A DNA stretch of 7,671 nt from positions 1 to 7,671 of the forward strand of contig JAHWJO010000210.1 of NCBI GenBank assembly GCA_019348365.1, in the 5' to 3' direction. Below the pieces are notes generated by a model. That model was given only the letters and a program-made list of their open reading frames with translations, had not been told where the DNA came from and did no database searches. Every line of letters starts with the position of its first letter. Within the stretch, counting starts at the first letter, position 1. The position numbers were made by a program, and so were the translations under genes. The stretch comes from Armatimonadota bacterium. Lineage in GTDB: Bacteria > Armatimonadota > DTGP01 > JAHWJO01. Positions 1 to 5,333 of this stretch are shown here, in pieces.

Positions 1-23
1 CCGACCAGTTGTACCTACTACTT

Positions 24-73
24 CCCTCTCCCAGCATTGGGAGAGGGCCAGCGCGTAGCGCGGGGGTGAGGGC
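24..73 (+). repeat. Interspersed hairpin repeat, copy 1
   Basis: A 50-base element opens with a perfect 10-bp stem, CCCTCTCCCA at 24-33 and TGGGAGAGGG at 38-47, around the loop GCAT. It continues with a GCGC-GTA-GCGC palindrome (51-61) and ends in GGGGGTGAGGGC. The same element occurs inverted at 4355-4404, with 49 of 50 positions identical; the only difference is one loop base. A degenerate third copy lies at 4556-4614. It sits immediately upstream of the first gene. No run of T follows the stem, so a classical intrinsic terminator is not supported. It is most likely a small non-autonomous dispersed repeat; RNA structure or protein binding remains possible. Confidence 0.85.
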
Positions 74-80
74 GGTTACC

Positions 81-115
81 ATTCGCAAATCGGCATTCGT
101 CATTCGCAAATCATA
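81..115 (+). repeat. Heptamer (7-base-period) repeat tract A
   Basis: Five consecutive 7-base units can be read: ATTCGCA, AATCGGC, ATTCGTC, ATTCGCA, AATCATA. Units start with a conserved A-A/T-T-C core and vary at the last positions. The tract lies between the hairpin repeat and the ribosome-binding site of the first gene. Degenerate tandem heptamers of this kind are known from cyanobacteria (STRR sequences) and other large bacterial genomes; their function is unknown. Similar tracts occur at 1192-1258, 5211-5238 and 5287-5321. Confidence 0.7.
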
Positions 116-119
116 GAAA

Positions 120-126
120 GGGAGGG
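120..126 (+). promoter_or_regulatory. Ribosome-binding site for the gene at 130
   Basis: GGGAGGG ends three bases before the GTG codon at 130, a purine-rich Shine-Dalgarno match with rather short spacing. It supports GTG 130 as the start, although the conserved hydrolase sequence begins almost at once, so little N-terminal extension exists. Confidence 0.55.
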
Positions 127-129
127 ATC

Positions 130-1176
130 GTGGTTGAAGCGGTGATGCTCTGGAACGAGCCGAACAACAAATCGCATTGGGATTTCGAGATCGACCCGGA
201 CTGGAGCCAGTTCGCTCACATGATGAACCTCGCCGCCGACGCGGTCGCATCCGAGAATCCGGCGCTCCCGAGGGTCCTCGGCGGCATCTCCCCCATCGAC
301 CCCGCGTTCATCCAGCGCCTGGACGACTTCGGCGTGCTGAGCCGCCTCGACGTGGTCGCGGTTCACGGCTTCCCCCTCGACTGGAACCACTGGACGATTA
401 ACGAGTGGCCGGACAAGATCCAGGAGATCCGGGACGTAACGCCGATGCCGATCTGGGTGTCTGAGGTCGGGATCTCCTCCTTCGGGGCGGAGGAGGTGCA
501 GGAGTTCGGATTGCGGCGGACGGCGGAGCTGCTGGTGGGCCAGGTGGACCGCATCCACTGGTACAGCCTTTACGACCTCCCCCGCGCGTGGCCCGCCACC
601 ACCCGCCACCGCGAGGCGGAAGGGTCGTCCTACTACCGCCATTTCTACATGGGCCTGCTGCGGGAGGACGGCACGCCCAAGCTGGCGCTGAAGCATTTCC
701 GCGAGTTCACGCCGGAAATGGGCCTCTGCCAGTGGGTGAACTTCGAGGATCACCGCCTCGATGAGATGGTCGGCTGGCTGCGGGAGATGGGAGTCACGTA
801 CCTCCGCACCGGCCTGAGCTGGGCCGACTATTACCGCCCCAACGCCCTCGAATGGTTCGATCACCAGATGAAGGCGTTGGAGGAGTTCAACGTCACCGTC
901 ACCTTTTGCTTCACGCCGGAGCACAAGGGGATCGCGCCGCACTACACCAGCCCGCCGCAGCGCCCCGAAGAGTTCGCCGACTTCTGCGCCGAGATGGTCC
1001 GCCGGTATGCCCCCGGCATGACCGTACACGCCCCCGCCGACCGCGCGAAGTCCCCGCGCCCGGAGCCCGCGCATCAGGCGGTCCATGCGGAGCCGGGGAG
1101 CGCCGATGCGGGCAACGGAATGTACGCCACCACCCCGAAGAAAGGCTACGCGGACGACCCCGACCGCGTGATGTAA
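130..1176 (+). CDS. GH39/xylosidase-like glycoside hydrolase with permuted TIM barrel order
   Basis: This 348-residue protein resembles clan GH-A hydrolases of the GH39/beta-xylosidase type, which cleave glycosidic bonds with a retaining mechanism. The likely acid/base is in LWNEPNN (N9-E10) and the likely nucleophile in WVSEVG (E112), followed by a WYSLYDL strand (144-150). The order of parts is odd. Residues 1-150 look like barrel strands 4-8. Residues about 197-295, with motifs LCQWVNFED, YLRTGLSWADYY and VTFCFTP, look like strands 1-3, which normally come first. From about residue 296 the tail is Pro/Ala/Arg-rich with no recognisable fold. The start is GTG, with an SD at 120-126; no signal peptide is seen. 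It could be a natural circular permutation, or a remnant of a longer protein. Its neighbours suggest a role in polysaccharide metabolism; the substrate is unknown. Confidence 0.78.
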   Translation: MVEAVMLWNEPNNKSHWDFEIDPDWSQFAHMMNLAADAVASENPALPRVLGGISPIDPAFIQRLDDFGVLSRLDVVAVHGFPLDWNHWTINEWPDKIQEIRDVTPMPIWVSEVGISSFGAEEVQEFGLRRTAELLVGQVDRIHWYSLYDLPRAWPATTRHREAEGSSYYRHFYMGLLREDGTPKLALKHFREFTPEMGLCQWVNFEDHRLDEMVGWLREMGVTYLRTGLSWADYYRPNALEWFDHQMKALEEFNVTVTFCFTPEHKGIAPHYTSPPQRPEEFADFCAEMVRRYAPGMTVHAPADRAKSPRPEPAHQAVHAEPGSADAGNGMYATTPKKGYADDPDRVM

Positions 1177-1191
1177 GAAAGAACAGTCTTT

Positions 1192-1258
1192 GAGTCGTGA
1201 GTCTTGGGTCTATGAGTCTCTCTCACCCCCTACACCCGACTCCCTACTCCCTGAACCT
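1192..1258 (+). repeat. Heptamer repeat tract B in the spacer between the first two genes
   Basis: GAGTC-like cores start at 1192, 1199, 1206 (as GGGTC) and 1214, giving spacings of 7, 7 and 8. After a short CT-rich stretch the phase continues as TACACCC (1231), GACTCCC (1238), TACTCCC (1245) and TGAACCT (1252). The second half has the character of the opposite strand, as if two heptamer runs face each other. It starts 16 bases after the stop codon of the hydrolase gene. I see no protein or stable RNA in this spacer. Confidence 0.6.
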
Positions 1259-1270
1259 GAGGCGGGAGGT

Positions 1271-1299
1271 TTGAACGCCCGGTCAATCGGACATAACGT
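1271..1299 (+). promoter_or_regulatory. Weak candidate promoter for the deacetylase operon
   Basis: TTGAAC (1271-1276) is a 4 of 6 match to a sigma-70 -35 box. After 17 bases comes TAACGT (1294-1299), a poor -10 box; CATAAC at 1292 is an alternative with shorter spacing. The position, 28 bases before the TTG start, suits a promoter for the block at 1327-4320. Such matches arise by chance, so this is only a candidate. Confidence 0.2.
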
Positions 1300-1326
1300 G
1301 AGTAGAACGCCAGAGGGAGCCTGAGA

Positions 1327-2163
1327 TTGAGCGTGTGTGCTGCCGATCTGTTACAGCGTTTCTGTGCGGACGGGACCTGCCCTGTTTCCGCCCCGAAGAC
1401 GGTCGTCGTGGCGGCCCACCCCGATGACGAGGTGGTGGGCGCGGGGGCGCGTCTCCCCCGCCTTCAGGACGCCCTCTTCGTTCACGTCACCGACGGCTCG
1501 CCCCACGACCTCTCCGACGCGCGCTCTCACGGGTTCGAGACCCGCGAGGCGTACGCCCGTGCCCGCCGCTGCGAGCTGGAAGCCGCGCTCGCCCTCGCCG
1601 GGATCGCCCCCGACCAGGCCCTCGAACTCGGCTGCGTGGACCAGGAAGCCGCGCTCCGGATGGCGGACCTCTCCCGCTGCCTCGCCGATCTCTTCCATGA
1701 TCTCCAGCCGGACGCGGTCCTCACCCACCCCTACGAAGGCGGCCACCCCGACCACGACGCGACCGCGTTCGCCGTTCACGCTGCCTGCCGCCTGCTGGAA
1801 CGCGAGGGCGGGACTCCCCCGGCCCTCCTCGAAATGACTTCCTATCACAACGGCCCCGCCGGGATCGTCACGTATGAGTTCCTCCCGTACGACGGCTGCG
1901 ACCCCGTCACCCTCCCGCTTTCGGACGGAGAGCGGGCATTCAAGCGCCGCCTCTTCGACTGCTACGCCACGCAGCGGGAGACCCTGGGCTACTTTCCCAT
2001 CGGGATCGAGCGGTTCCGCATCGCGCCTCGCTACGACTTCGCGCAGTACCCCGCGTGGTCGCCCCTCTTCTATGAGGGGTTCAACTGGGGCATGACGGGG
2101 GAGCGCTTCTGCGGCCTCGCCGGCGATGCGATGGACGCATTGGAGATCGGAGGCCCGTTGTGA
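1327..2163 (+). CDS. PIG-L/LmbE-family N-deacetylase
   Basis: This 278-residue protein carries the PIG-L (LmbE-like) zinc deacetylase signature, a family that removes acetyl groups from N-acetylglucosamine-type sugars or conjugates (relatives include MshB and PIG-L). AAHPDDE lies at residues 29-35, with H31 and D34 as expected zinc ligands and D33 as the likely catalytic base. THPYEGGHPDHDAT lies at 133-146, with H143 as the expected third ligand and H140 as the probable catalytic histidine. VTDG (54-57) and the ETREAYARARRCELEAAL helix (71-88) are also typical. TTG 1327 is chosen because GAGGGAG (1313-1319) lies seven bases upstream. The stop overlaps the next start as GTGA, so it is probably co-translated with the glycosyltransferase. 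It likely deacetylates an amino sugar of the same glycan; the exact substrate is unknown. Related proteins also act in bacillithiol, mycothiol and antibiotic pathways. Confidence 0.9.
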   Translation: MSVCAADLLQRFCADGTCPVSAPKTVVVAAHPDDEVVGAGARLPRLQDALFVHVTDGSPHDLSDARSHGFETREAYARARRCELEAALALAGIAPDQALELGCVDQEAALRMADLSRCLADLFHDLQPDAVLTHPYEGGHPDHDATAFAVHAACRLLEREGGTPPALLEMTSYHNGPAGIVTYEFLPYDGCDPVTLPLSDGERAFKRRLFDCYATQRETLGYFPIGIERFRIAPRYDFAQYPAWSPLFYEGFNWGMTGERFCGLAGDAMDALEIGGPL

Positions 2164-3251
2164 GCCTGACCGTTCTGAGCGTCGCGTATCCGTTTGCGCC
2201 GGTGGGGACGGGCGCGGTCGGCGGGGCGGAACAGATCCTCACCCACCTCGATCATGCGCTCGTGCGGGAGGGGCACCGCTCCCTCGTCGTCGCCTGCGAG
2301 GGATCCGAGTCGGCGGGCACGCTGATCCCCACGCCCGCGCCGCCGGGCGTCATCACCGACGAGGTGAAAGCGGAGATACAGCACCAGCACCGGCGCAACG
2401 TCGAGCGGGCGCTGGAGCGCTGGCCCGTGGACGTGATCCACATGCACGGGATCGACTTCCACGAGTACCTGCCGCCGCCTGGAGTCCCCGCGCTCGTGAC
2501 GCTCCACCTCCCGCCGGACTGGTACCCCGACGAGGTCTACCGCCTCGACCGGCCCGACACGTATCTCCACTGCGTCTCCGCCTCGCAGCGCCGCCGCTGC
2601 CCTCCCGGCGTGGACCTCCTGCCGGAGATCGAGAACGGCGTGCCGCTGGACGACCTTTACGCCCGCCACGCGAAACGCAACTTCGCCTTCACGATGGGGC
2701 GGATCTGCCCGGAGAAGAATTTCCATACCGCACTCGATGCGGGGAAGCGCGTGGGAGTTCCCGTTCTCCTCGCGGGGGAGGTGTTCCCCTACGAGTGGCA
2801 CATGCAGTACTTCAGGGAGGAGATCGAGCCCCGGCTGGACCATCAGCGACGGTTCATCGGGCCGGTGGGCCTCGCGCGGAAGCGGCGGCTGCTCACGGCG
2901 GCGCGCTGCCTGCTTCAGCCGAGTCTCGCGCCGGAGACCAGTTCCCTCGTCGCCATCGAATCACTCGCCTGCGGCACGCCAGTCATCGCGTTCCCGTCCG
3001 GCGCTCTGCCCGACATCATTGAGCACGGAAAGACCGGATTCATCGTCCAGAGCATGGAGGAGATGGCGGATGCGATCCAGGCGGCGGGGGAGATCGACCC
3101 CGAAACCTGCCGCGAAGTGGCGCGGGAACGGTTCTCGCTGGAGCGGATGGTCGAGCGATACTTCGATGCGTACCGGCAGATCGAACGGAAAGGGACCCCG
3201 CCCCTGGCCGAAGCGATGTCGGAAGCGGAGGAGGCGCGGCCCGTTGCTTGA
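2160..3251 (+). CDS. GT4-family glycosyltransferase
   Basis: This 363-residue GT-B fold transferase moves a sugar from a nucleotide donor to a glycan or lipid-linked acceptor, probably at the cytoplasmic face. The N-terminal Rossmann half has the glycine-rich acceptor loop GAVGGAEQ (18-25) and VIHMHG (92-97). The C-terminal donor half has ENGV (158-161), GRICPEKN (180-187) and PETSSLVAIESLACGTPVIA (258-277), with the EX7E pair E259 and E267 that binds the nucleotide sugar in GT4 and related families. Length is normal for GT4. The GTG start overlaps the deacetylase stop by four bases, giving translational coupling. That pairing resembles pathways in which a GlcNAc-type sugar is transferred and then deacetylated. 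Donor and acceptor cannot be told from sequence. The last 20 residues are Glu/Ala-rich and probably disordered. Confidence 0.9.
   Translation: MSLTVLSVAYPFAPVGTGAVGGAEQILTHLDHALVREGHRSLVVACEGSESAGTLIPTPAPPGVITDEVKAEIQHQHRRNVERALERWPVDVIHMHGIDFHEYLPPPGVPALVTLHLPPDWYPDEVYRLDRPDTYLHCVSASQRRRCPPGVDLLPEIENGVPLDDLYARHAKRNFAFTMGRICPEKNFHTALDAGKRVGVPVLLAGEVFPYEWHMQYFREEIEPRLDHQRRFIGPVGLARKRRLLTAARCLLQPSLAPETSSLVAIESLACGTPVIAFPSGALPDIIEHGKTGFIVQSMEEMADAIQAAGEIDPETCREVARERFSLERMVERYFDAYRQIERKGTPPLAEAMSEAEEARPVA
3227..3234 (+). promoter_or_regulatory. Ribosome-binding site inside the GT4 gene, pointing to a TTG start
   Basis: GGAGGAGG ends nine bases before TTG 3244, ideal spacing, but 18 bases before ATG 3253, which is too far. 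It therefore favours the TTG. The caveat is that these bases also encode Glu-Glu in the preceding gene, so the match may be coincidental. Confidence 0.5.
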
Positions 3252-4320
3252 GATGGAACCGCGCCAGGAGAACGTTTCAGAGGAGGAGCGGCAAGAAGCA
3301 ACCCCGGCCCTGGAGCTGATCGAAGTGACGACGATGGAGGGACTGGAGCGCCTGCGCCCGGAGTGGGCCGGCCTCTGGAAGCGCTCTCCCACCGCGACCC
3401 CGTTTCAGTCTCCTGAATGGCTGATCCCCTGGTGGCGGCACATCGGGGAAGGGGACCTCTGGACCCTCGCCCTGCGGGAGAAAGGCCGGCTCGTCGGGCT
3501 GCTGCCCCTCTACATCTACACGCAGGAGTGGAACGGGTCGCGCGACGTGTTCCCCCTCGGCATCGCGACGACAGACTACCTCGACGCTTTGTTCCTGCCG
3601 GGCTACGAGGATGCCGGGATGGCCGCCGCGTTCGCCCACCTCGATGCGAACCGCGACCGGTGGGACCTGTGCGACTTCTCCGATCTTCGGGAGAGTTCGC
3701 CGCTGCTTAGCGCGCCCGCGCCTTCCGGCTGGAGCGACGAGGTCGAGCACGGCGAGCCGTGTCCCGTCCTGACCCTCCCGGAGACGGAAGAGGGGTTGTC
3801 GGGCTGCGTGCCCGGCCATCTGCTTCACAACCTGCGATACTACACCCGCCGCGCCGAACGGGAAGGGGAAGTCACGTTCGAGGCGGCGAATGCCGATACT
3901 GTGGAGGACCTCTTCGATGCGCTGCTGCGGCTGCACCGTGCCCGGTGGATTACGAAAGGAGAGGAAGGCGTCCTCTCCAGCGAGGCCGTACAGCGGACAC
4001 ACCGGGAGGCGCTGCCGGGATTGCTCGCGCTGGGAGTGCTGCGGCTCTACGCCATGCGGATTGGAGGCCGGATCGTCGCCGTGTTCTACGGCTTCACGGA
4101 CACCCATCATCCGATGAGGCGGAGCTACTACTACCTCAGCGGCTTCGAGCCGGAGCTGTCGCATCTCAGCCTGGGAACGCTCGTCATCGGGCACGCGGTC
4201 CGGGAAGCGATCCGGGACGGCGCAGCGGAGTTCGATTTCCTGCGTGGACACGAGAGCTATAAATATCTCTGGGGGGCGCAGGACCGCTGGAACCGCCACC
4301 GCCGGCTGTGGCACGGTTGA
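3244..4320 (+). CDS. CelD/BcsL-type GNAT-fold acyltransferase
   Basis: This 358-residue protein matches the CelD/BcsL acyltransferase type (Acetyltransf_6, double GNAT fold), members of which are found in cellulose and exopolysaccharide loci and are thought to transfer acyl groups to sugars or cell-envelope intermediates. Typical features are TPFQSPEWLIPWWRHIG (52-68), LVGLLPLY (83-90), the arginine-rich helix NLRYYTRRAERE (196-207), the central strand GGRIVAVFYGF (274-284), the YYYLSGFEPELSHLSLGT stretch (295-312) and the C-terminal EFDFLRGHESYKYLWG (329-344), a hallmark of this group. TTG 3244 overlaps the previous stop by eight bases and has a well-spaced SD; ATG 3253 is the alternative and loses only three residues. 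It is the third gene of an overlapping block with the deacetylase and glycosyltransferase, so it may re-acylate the sugar that is deacetylated. It is cytoplasmic; no signal or membrane segment is seen. Confidence 0.85.
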   Translation: MLEMEPRQENVSEEERQEATPALELIEVTTMEGLERLRPEWAGLWKRSPTATPFQSPEWLIPWWRHIGEGDLWTLALREKGRLVGLLPLYIYTQEWNGSRDVFPLGIATTDYLDALFLPGYEDAGMAAAFAHLDANRDRWDLCDFSDLRESSPLLSAPAPSGWSDEVEHGEPCPVLTLPETEEGLSGCVPGHLLHNLRYYTRRAEREGEVTFEAANADTVEDLFDALLRLHRARWITKGEEGVLSSEAVQRTHREALPGLLALGVLRLYAMRIGGRIVAVFYGFTDTHHPMRRSYYYLSGFEPELSHLSLGTLVIGHAVREAIRDGAAEFDFLRGHESYKYLWGAQDRWNRHRRLWHG

Positions 4321-4354
4321 ACGCCGTTCATCTCAGGAGCCGTCTGGGAGTTGC

Positions 4355-4404
4355 GCCCTCACCCCCGCGCTACGCGCTGGCCCTCTCCCAATCCTGGGAG
4401 AGGG
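4355..4404 (-). repeat. Interspersed hairpin repeat, copy 2 (inverted)
   Basis: Read on the - strand this is the same 50-base element as 24-73, differing at only one loop base. The perfect 10-bp stem is CCCTCTCCCA (4381-4390) and TGGGAGAGGG (4395-4404) around ATCC. It lies 34 bases after the stop of the acyltransferase gene. As a strong hairpin it could stabilise or end the upstream transcript, but ATTCTGAT follows instead of a T-run, so terminator activity is unproven. Confidence 0.85.
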
Positions 4405-4555
4405 ATTCTGATGAGGAACGTTCCGGCTTCGGATTCCAAGAGTAGAATGCCACCGATGTACCGGACGAGAACGATCCCAGGGAATACAGGACTTGCTTGA
4501 TTACCGCTCTTTTACCGGGAGAAGAGCCAAACCCGAAAGAGTGTACGTTCCGATC

Positions 4556-4614
4556 CCCTCTCCCAATGCTGAGAGGGCCAGTCGCGAACGAAGGTGAGCG
4601 AACGGGGTGAGGGC
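4556..4614 (+). repeat. Interspersed hairpin repeat, copy 3 (diverged)
   Basis: It starts with the same CCCTCTCCCA (4556-4565) and ends with the same GGGGTGAGGGC. The right stem arm is two bases shorter (TGAGAGGG, 4570-4577). The GCGC palindrome is replaced by a longer middle (about 4581-4603) with two GCGAAC copies facing a GTGAGCGAAC segment. It appears to be a distinct subtype of the same repeat rather than simple decay, because both ends are kept. Confidence 0.7.
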
Positions 4615-4680
4615 GACTCCCGACTCAAAGACGGCTCCTCCATGGGCCGGGATGTGAGGAAGTACAGGAGAGAGGTACGC

Positions 4681-4689
4681 GGGGAGAGG
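4681..4689 (+). promoter_or_regulatory. Ribosome-binding site for the acetyltransferase at 4699
   Basis: GGGGAGAGG ends nine bases before ATG 4699. In-frame starts further upstream (GTG 4594, ATG 4642) lack such a site and fall in or just after the repeat element, so this site decides the start. Confidence 0.6.
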
Positions 4690-4698
4690 CGAAACGGC

Positions 4699-5214
4699 AT
4701 GCACGAGAGCGAGATCATCGACCGCTTCACCCTCCCGCTGGAGGTCATCATAAGGGTTTGCCGGAGGGAGGACCTCCCCGCGCTGGAGTGGTACGGCCTG
4801 ATGACGGAGTATCGCGGCATCATCCAGGAGACTTTCGAGATGCAGGAGCGGGGGGAGGCCGTCATGCTCGTCGCCGAGGTCAACGGCTTCCCGGCGGGAC
4901 AGGTCTGGATCAACCTCGTCCTCAAGAAAGACGAAGCGATGGGGGCGCTCTGGGCGGTGCGCGTCTTTCCCTTTCTACAAGGCCGGAAGGTCGGCAGCCG
5001 GTTGATGGAAGCCGCCGAACAGCTTCTCCGGAATCGGGGCTACCGCGCCGTGGAGCTGGGGGTGGAGAAGGACAACCCCGATGCACGGCGGTTCTACGAA
5101 CGGCTGGGCTACCGCGAATCGGGGACGGCGCAGGGGGGATTCACCTACACCACCCCCGACGGCGAGGAGATCACCATGCCTCTCGACGAATGGATCATGA
5201 GGAAACAGTTATGA
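4699..5214 (+). CDS. GNAT-family N-acetyltransferase
   Basis: This 171-residue protein has the GNAT fold, which transfers acetyl from acetyl-CoA to an amine. IIRVCRREDLPAL (17-29) is the usual first strand and helix. LWAVRVFPFLQGRKVGSRLM (84-103) is motif A, the CoA pyrophosphate loop; its fourth position is K97 where Gly is usual. YRAVELGVEKDNPDARRFYERLGYRESG (115-142) is motif B and is strongly typical. ATG 4699 is chosen over GTG 4594, because the extra 35 residues would be translated repeat sequence and a good SD lies at 4681-4689. It is smaller and unrelated in layout to the CelD-type protein upstream. Targets in the family include amino sugars, amino acids, ribosomal proteins and antibiotics; here an amino-sugar target is plausible only from context. 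The stop codon lies inside the first heptamer of tract C. Confidence 0.88.
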   Translation: MHESEIIDRFTLPLEVIIRVCRREDLPALEWYGLMTEYRGIIQETFEMQERGEAVMLVAEVNGFPAGQVWINLVLKKDEAMGALWAVRVFPFLQGRKVGSRLMEAAEQLLRNRGYRAVELGVEKDNPDARRFYERLGYRESGTAQGGFTYTTPDGEEITMPLDEWIMRKQL

Positions 5215-5317
5215 ATGATGAGTTATGAGTGATGAATGAAAACCCCGAATGCCGGACGTGATACTTCTCGGCCCGAGTGGATATTAATTCATCACTCATA
5301 ACTCACCATTCATAACT
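5207..5317. repeat. Large inverted repeat built from heptamers
   Basis: Two 31-base arms, 5207-5237 and 5287-5317, are reverse complements with a single mismatch, separated by 49 bases. Each arm consists of degenerate heptamers. The left arm starts six bases before the end of the acetyltransferase stop codon. As RNA the arms could form a long stem after this gene. There is no T-run after the right arm, so it is not a standard terminator. The spacer (5238-5286) holds no gene. It may be two heptamer tracts inserted in opposite directions or the remains of a small element. Confidence 0.8.
5211..5238 (+). repeat. Heptamer repeat tract C (left arm)
   Basis: Four exact-length units are read: ATGAATG, ATGAGTT, ATGAGTG, ATGAATG. 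All share ATGA and T at position 6. The TGA stop of the acetyltransferase gene is inside the first unit, so the tract begins within coding sequence. Confidence 0.8.
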
Positions 5318-5321
5318 CAGA
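5287..5321 (-). repeat. Heptamer repeat tract D (right arm)
   Basis: On the + strand five units are read: ATTCATC, ACTCATA, ACTCACC, ATTCATA, ACTCAGA. Read on the - strand they are the same ATGA(A/G)T-type units as tract C. The tract ends 12 bases before the next start codon. Confidence 0.8.
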
Positions 5322-5333
5322 CGGGGGGTTGGA

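Larger units (their letters stand above)
4321..4698. other. Non-coding spacer with two inverted hairpin repeats
   Basis: This 378-base stretch holds no convincing gene. It contains the inverted copy of the hairpin repeat (4355-4404), about 150 bases of lower-GC sequence, then the degenerate direct copy (4556-4614). In the middle a small inverted pair, GCTCTT at 4506-4511 and AAGAGC at 4522-4527, is visible, but it is weak. The reading frame of the downstream gene stays open through the degenerate repeat, which produces a false long N-terminus. No clear promoter was found, although the downstream gene would need one if it is separately transcribed. Confidence 0.7.

Noticed and set aside
100..1086. 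Long open frame on the - strand opposite the first hydrolase gene
   Set aside because: It is a by-product of GC-rich coding on the other strand; the protein is compositionally odd and has no recognisable motifs, while the + strand carries catalytic motifs.
2070..2843. Long - strand open frame across the deacetylase and glycosyltransferase genes
   Set aside because: It spans two well-supported + strand genes and has no domain signature.
2126..3022. Second + strand frame inside the glycosyltransferase gene
   Set aside because: Arg/Pro-rich shadow frame; the GT4 motifs are all in the other frame.
4287..4302. A 16-base match, CTGGAACCGCCACCGC, shared with 6104-6119 near the ends of two genes
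   Set aside because: Both encode WNRHR in frame with preferred codons; the surrounding sequence does not match, so it is most likely chance or codon bias.
3277..4314. 345-residue open frame opposite the CelD-type acyltransferase
   Set aside because: Arg/Pro/Glu-rich without motifs; the + strand protein carries the hallmark C-terminal motif of its family.
4381..4404. Intrinsic terminator after the acyltransferase gene
   Set aside because: The stem is strong, but no T-run follows in either direction, and the same hairpin occurs upstream of the first gene as part of a dispersed repeat.
5211..5321. CRISPR array
   Set aside because: The units are only seven bases long and contiguous, with no unique spacers of regular length and no cas genes nearby.
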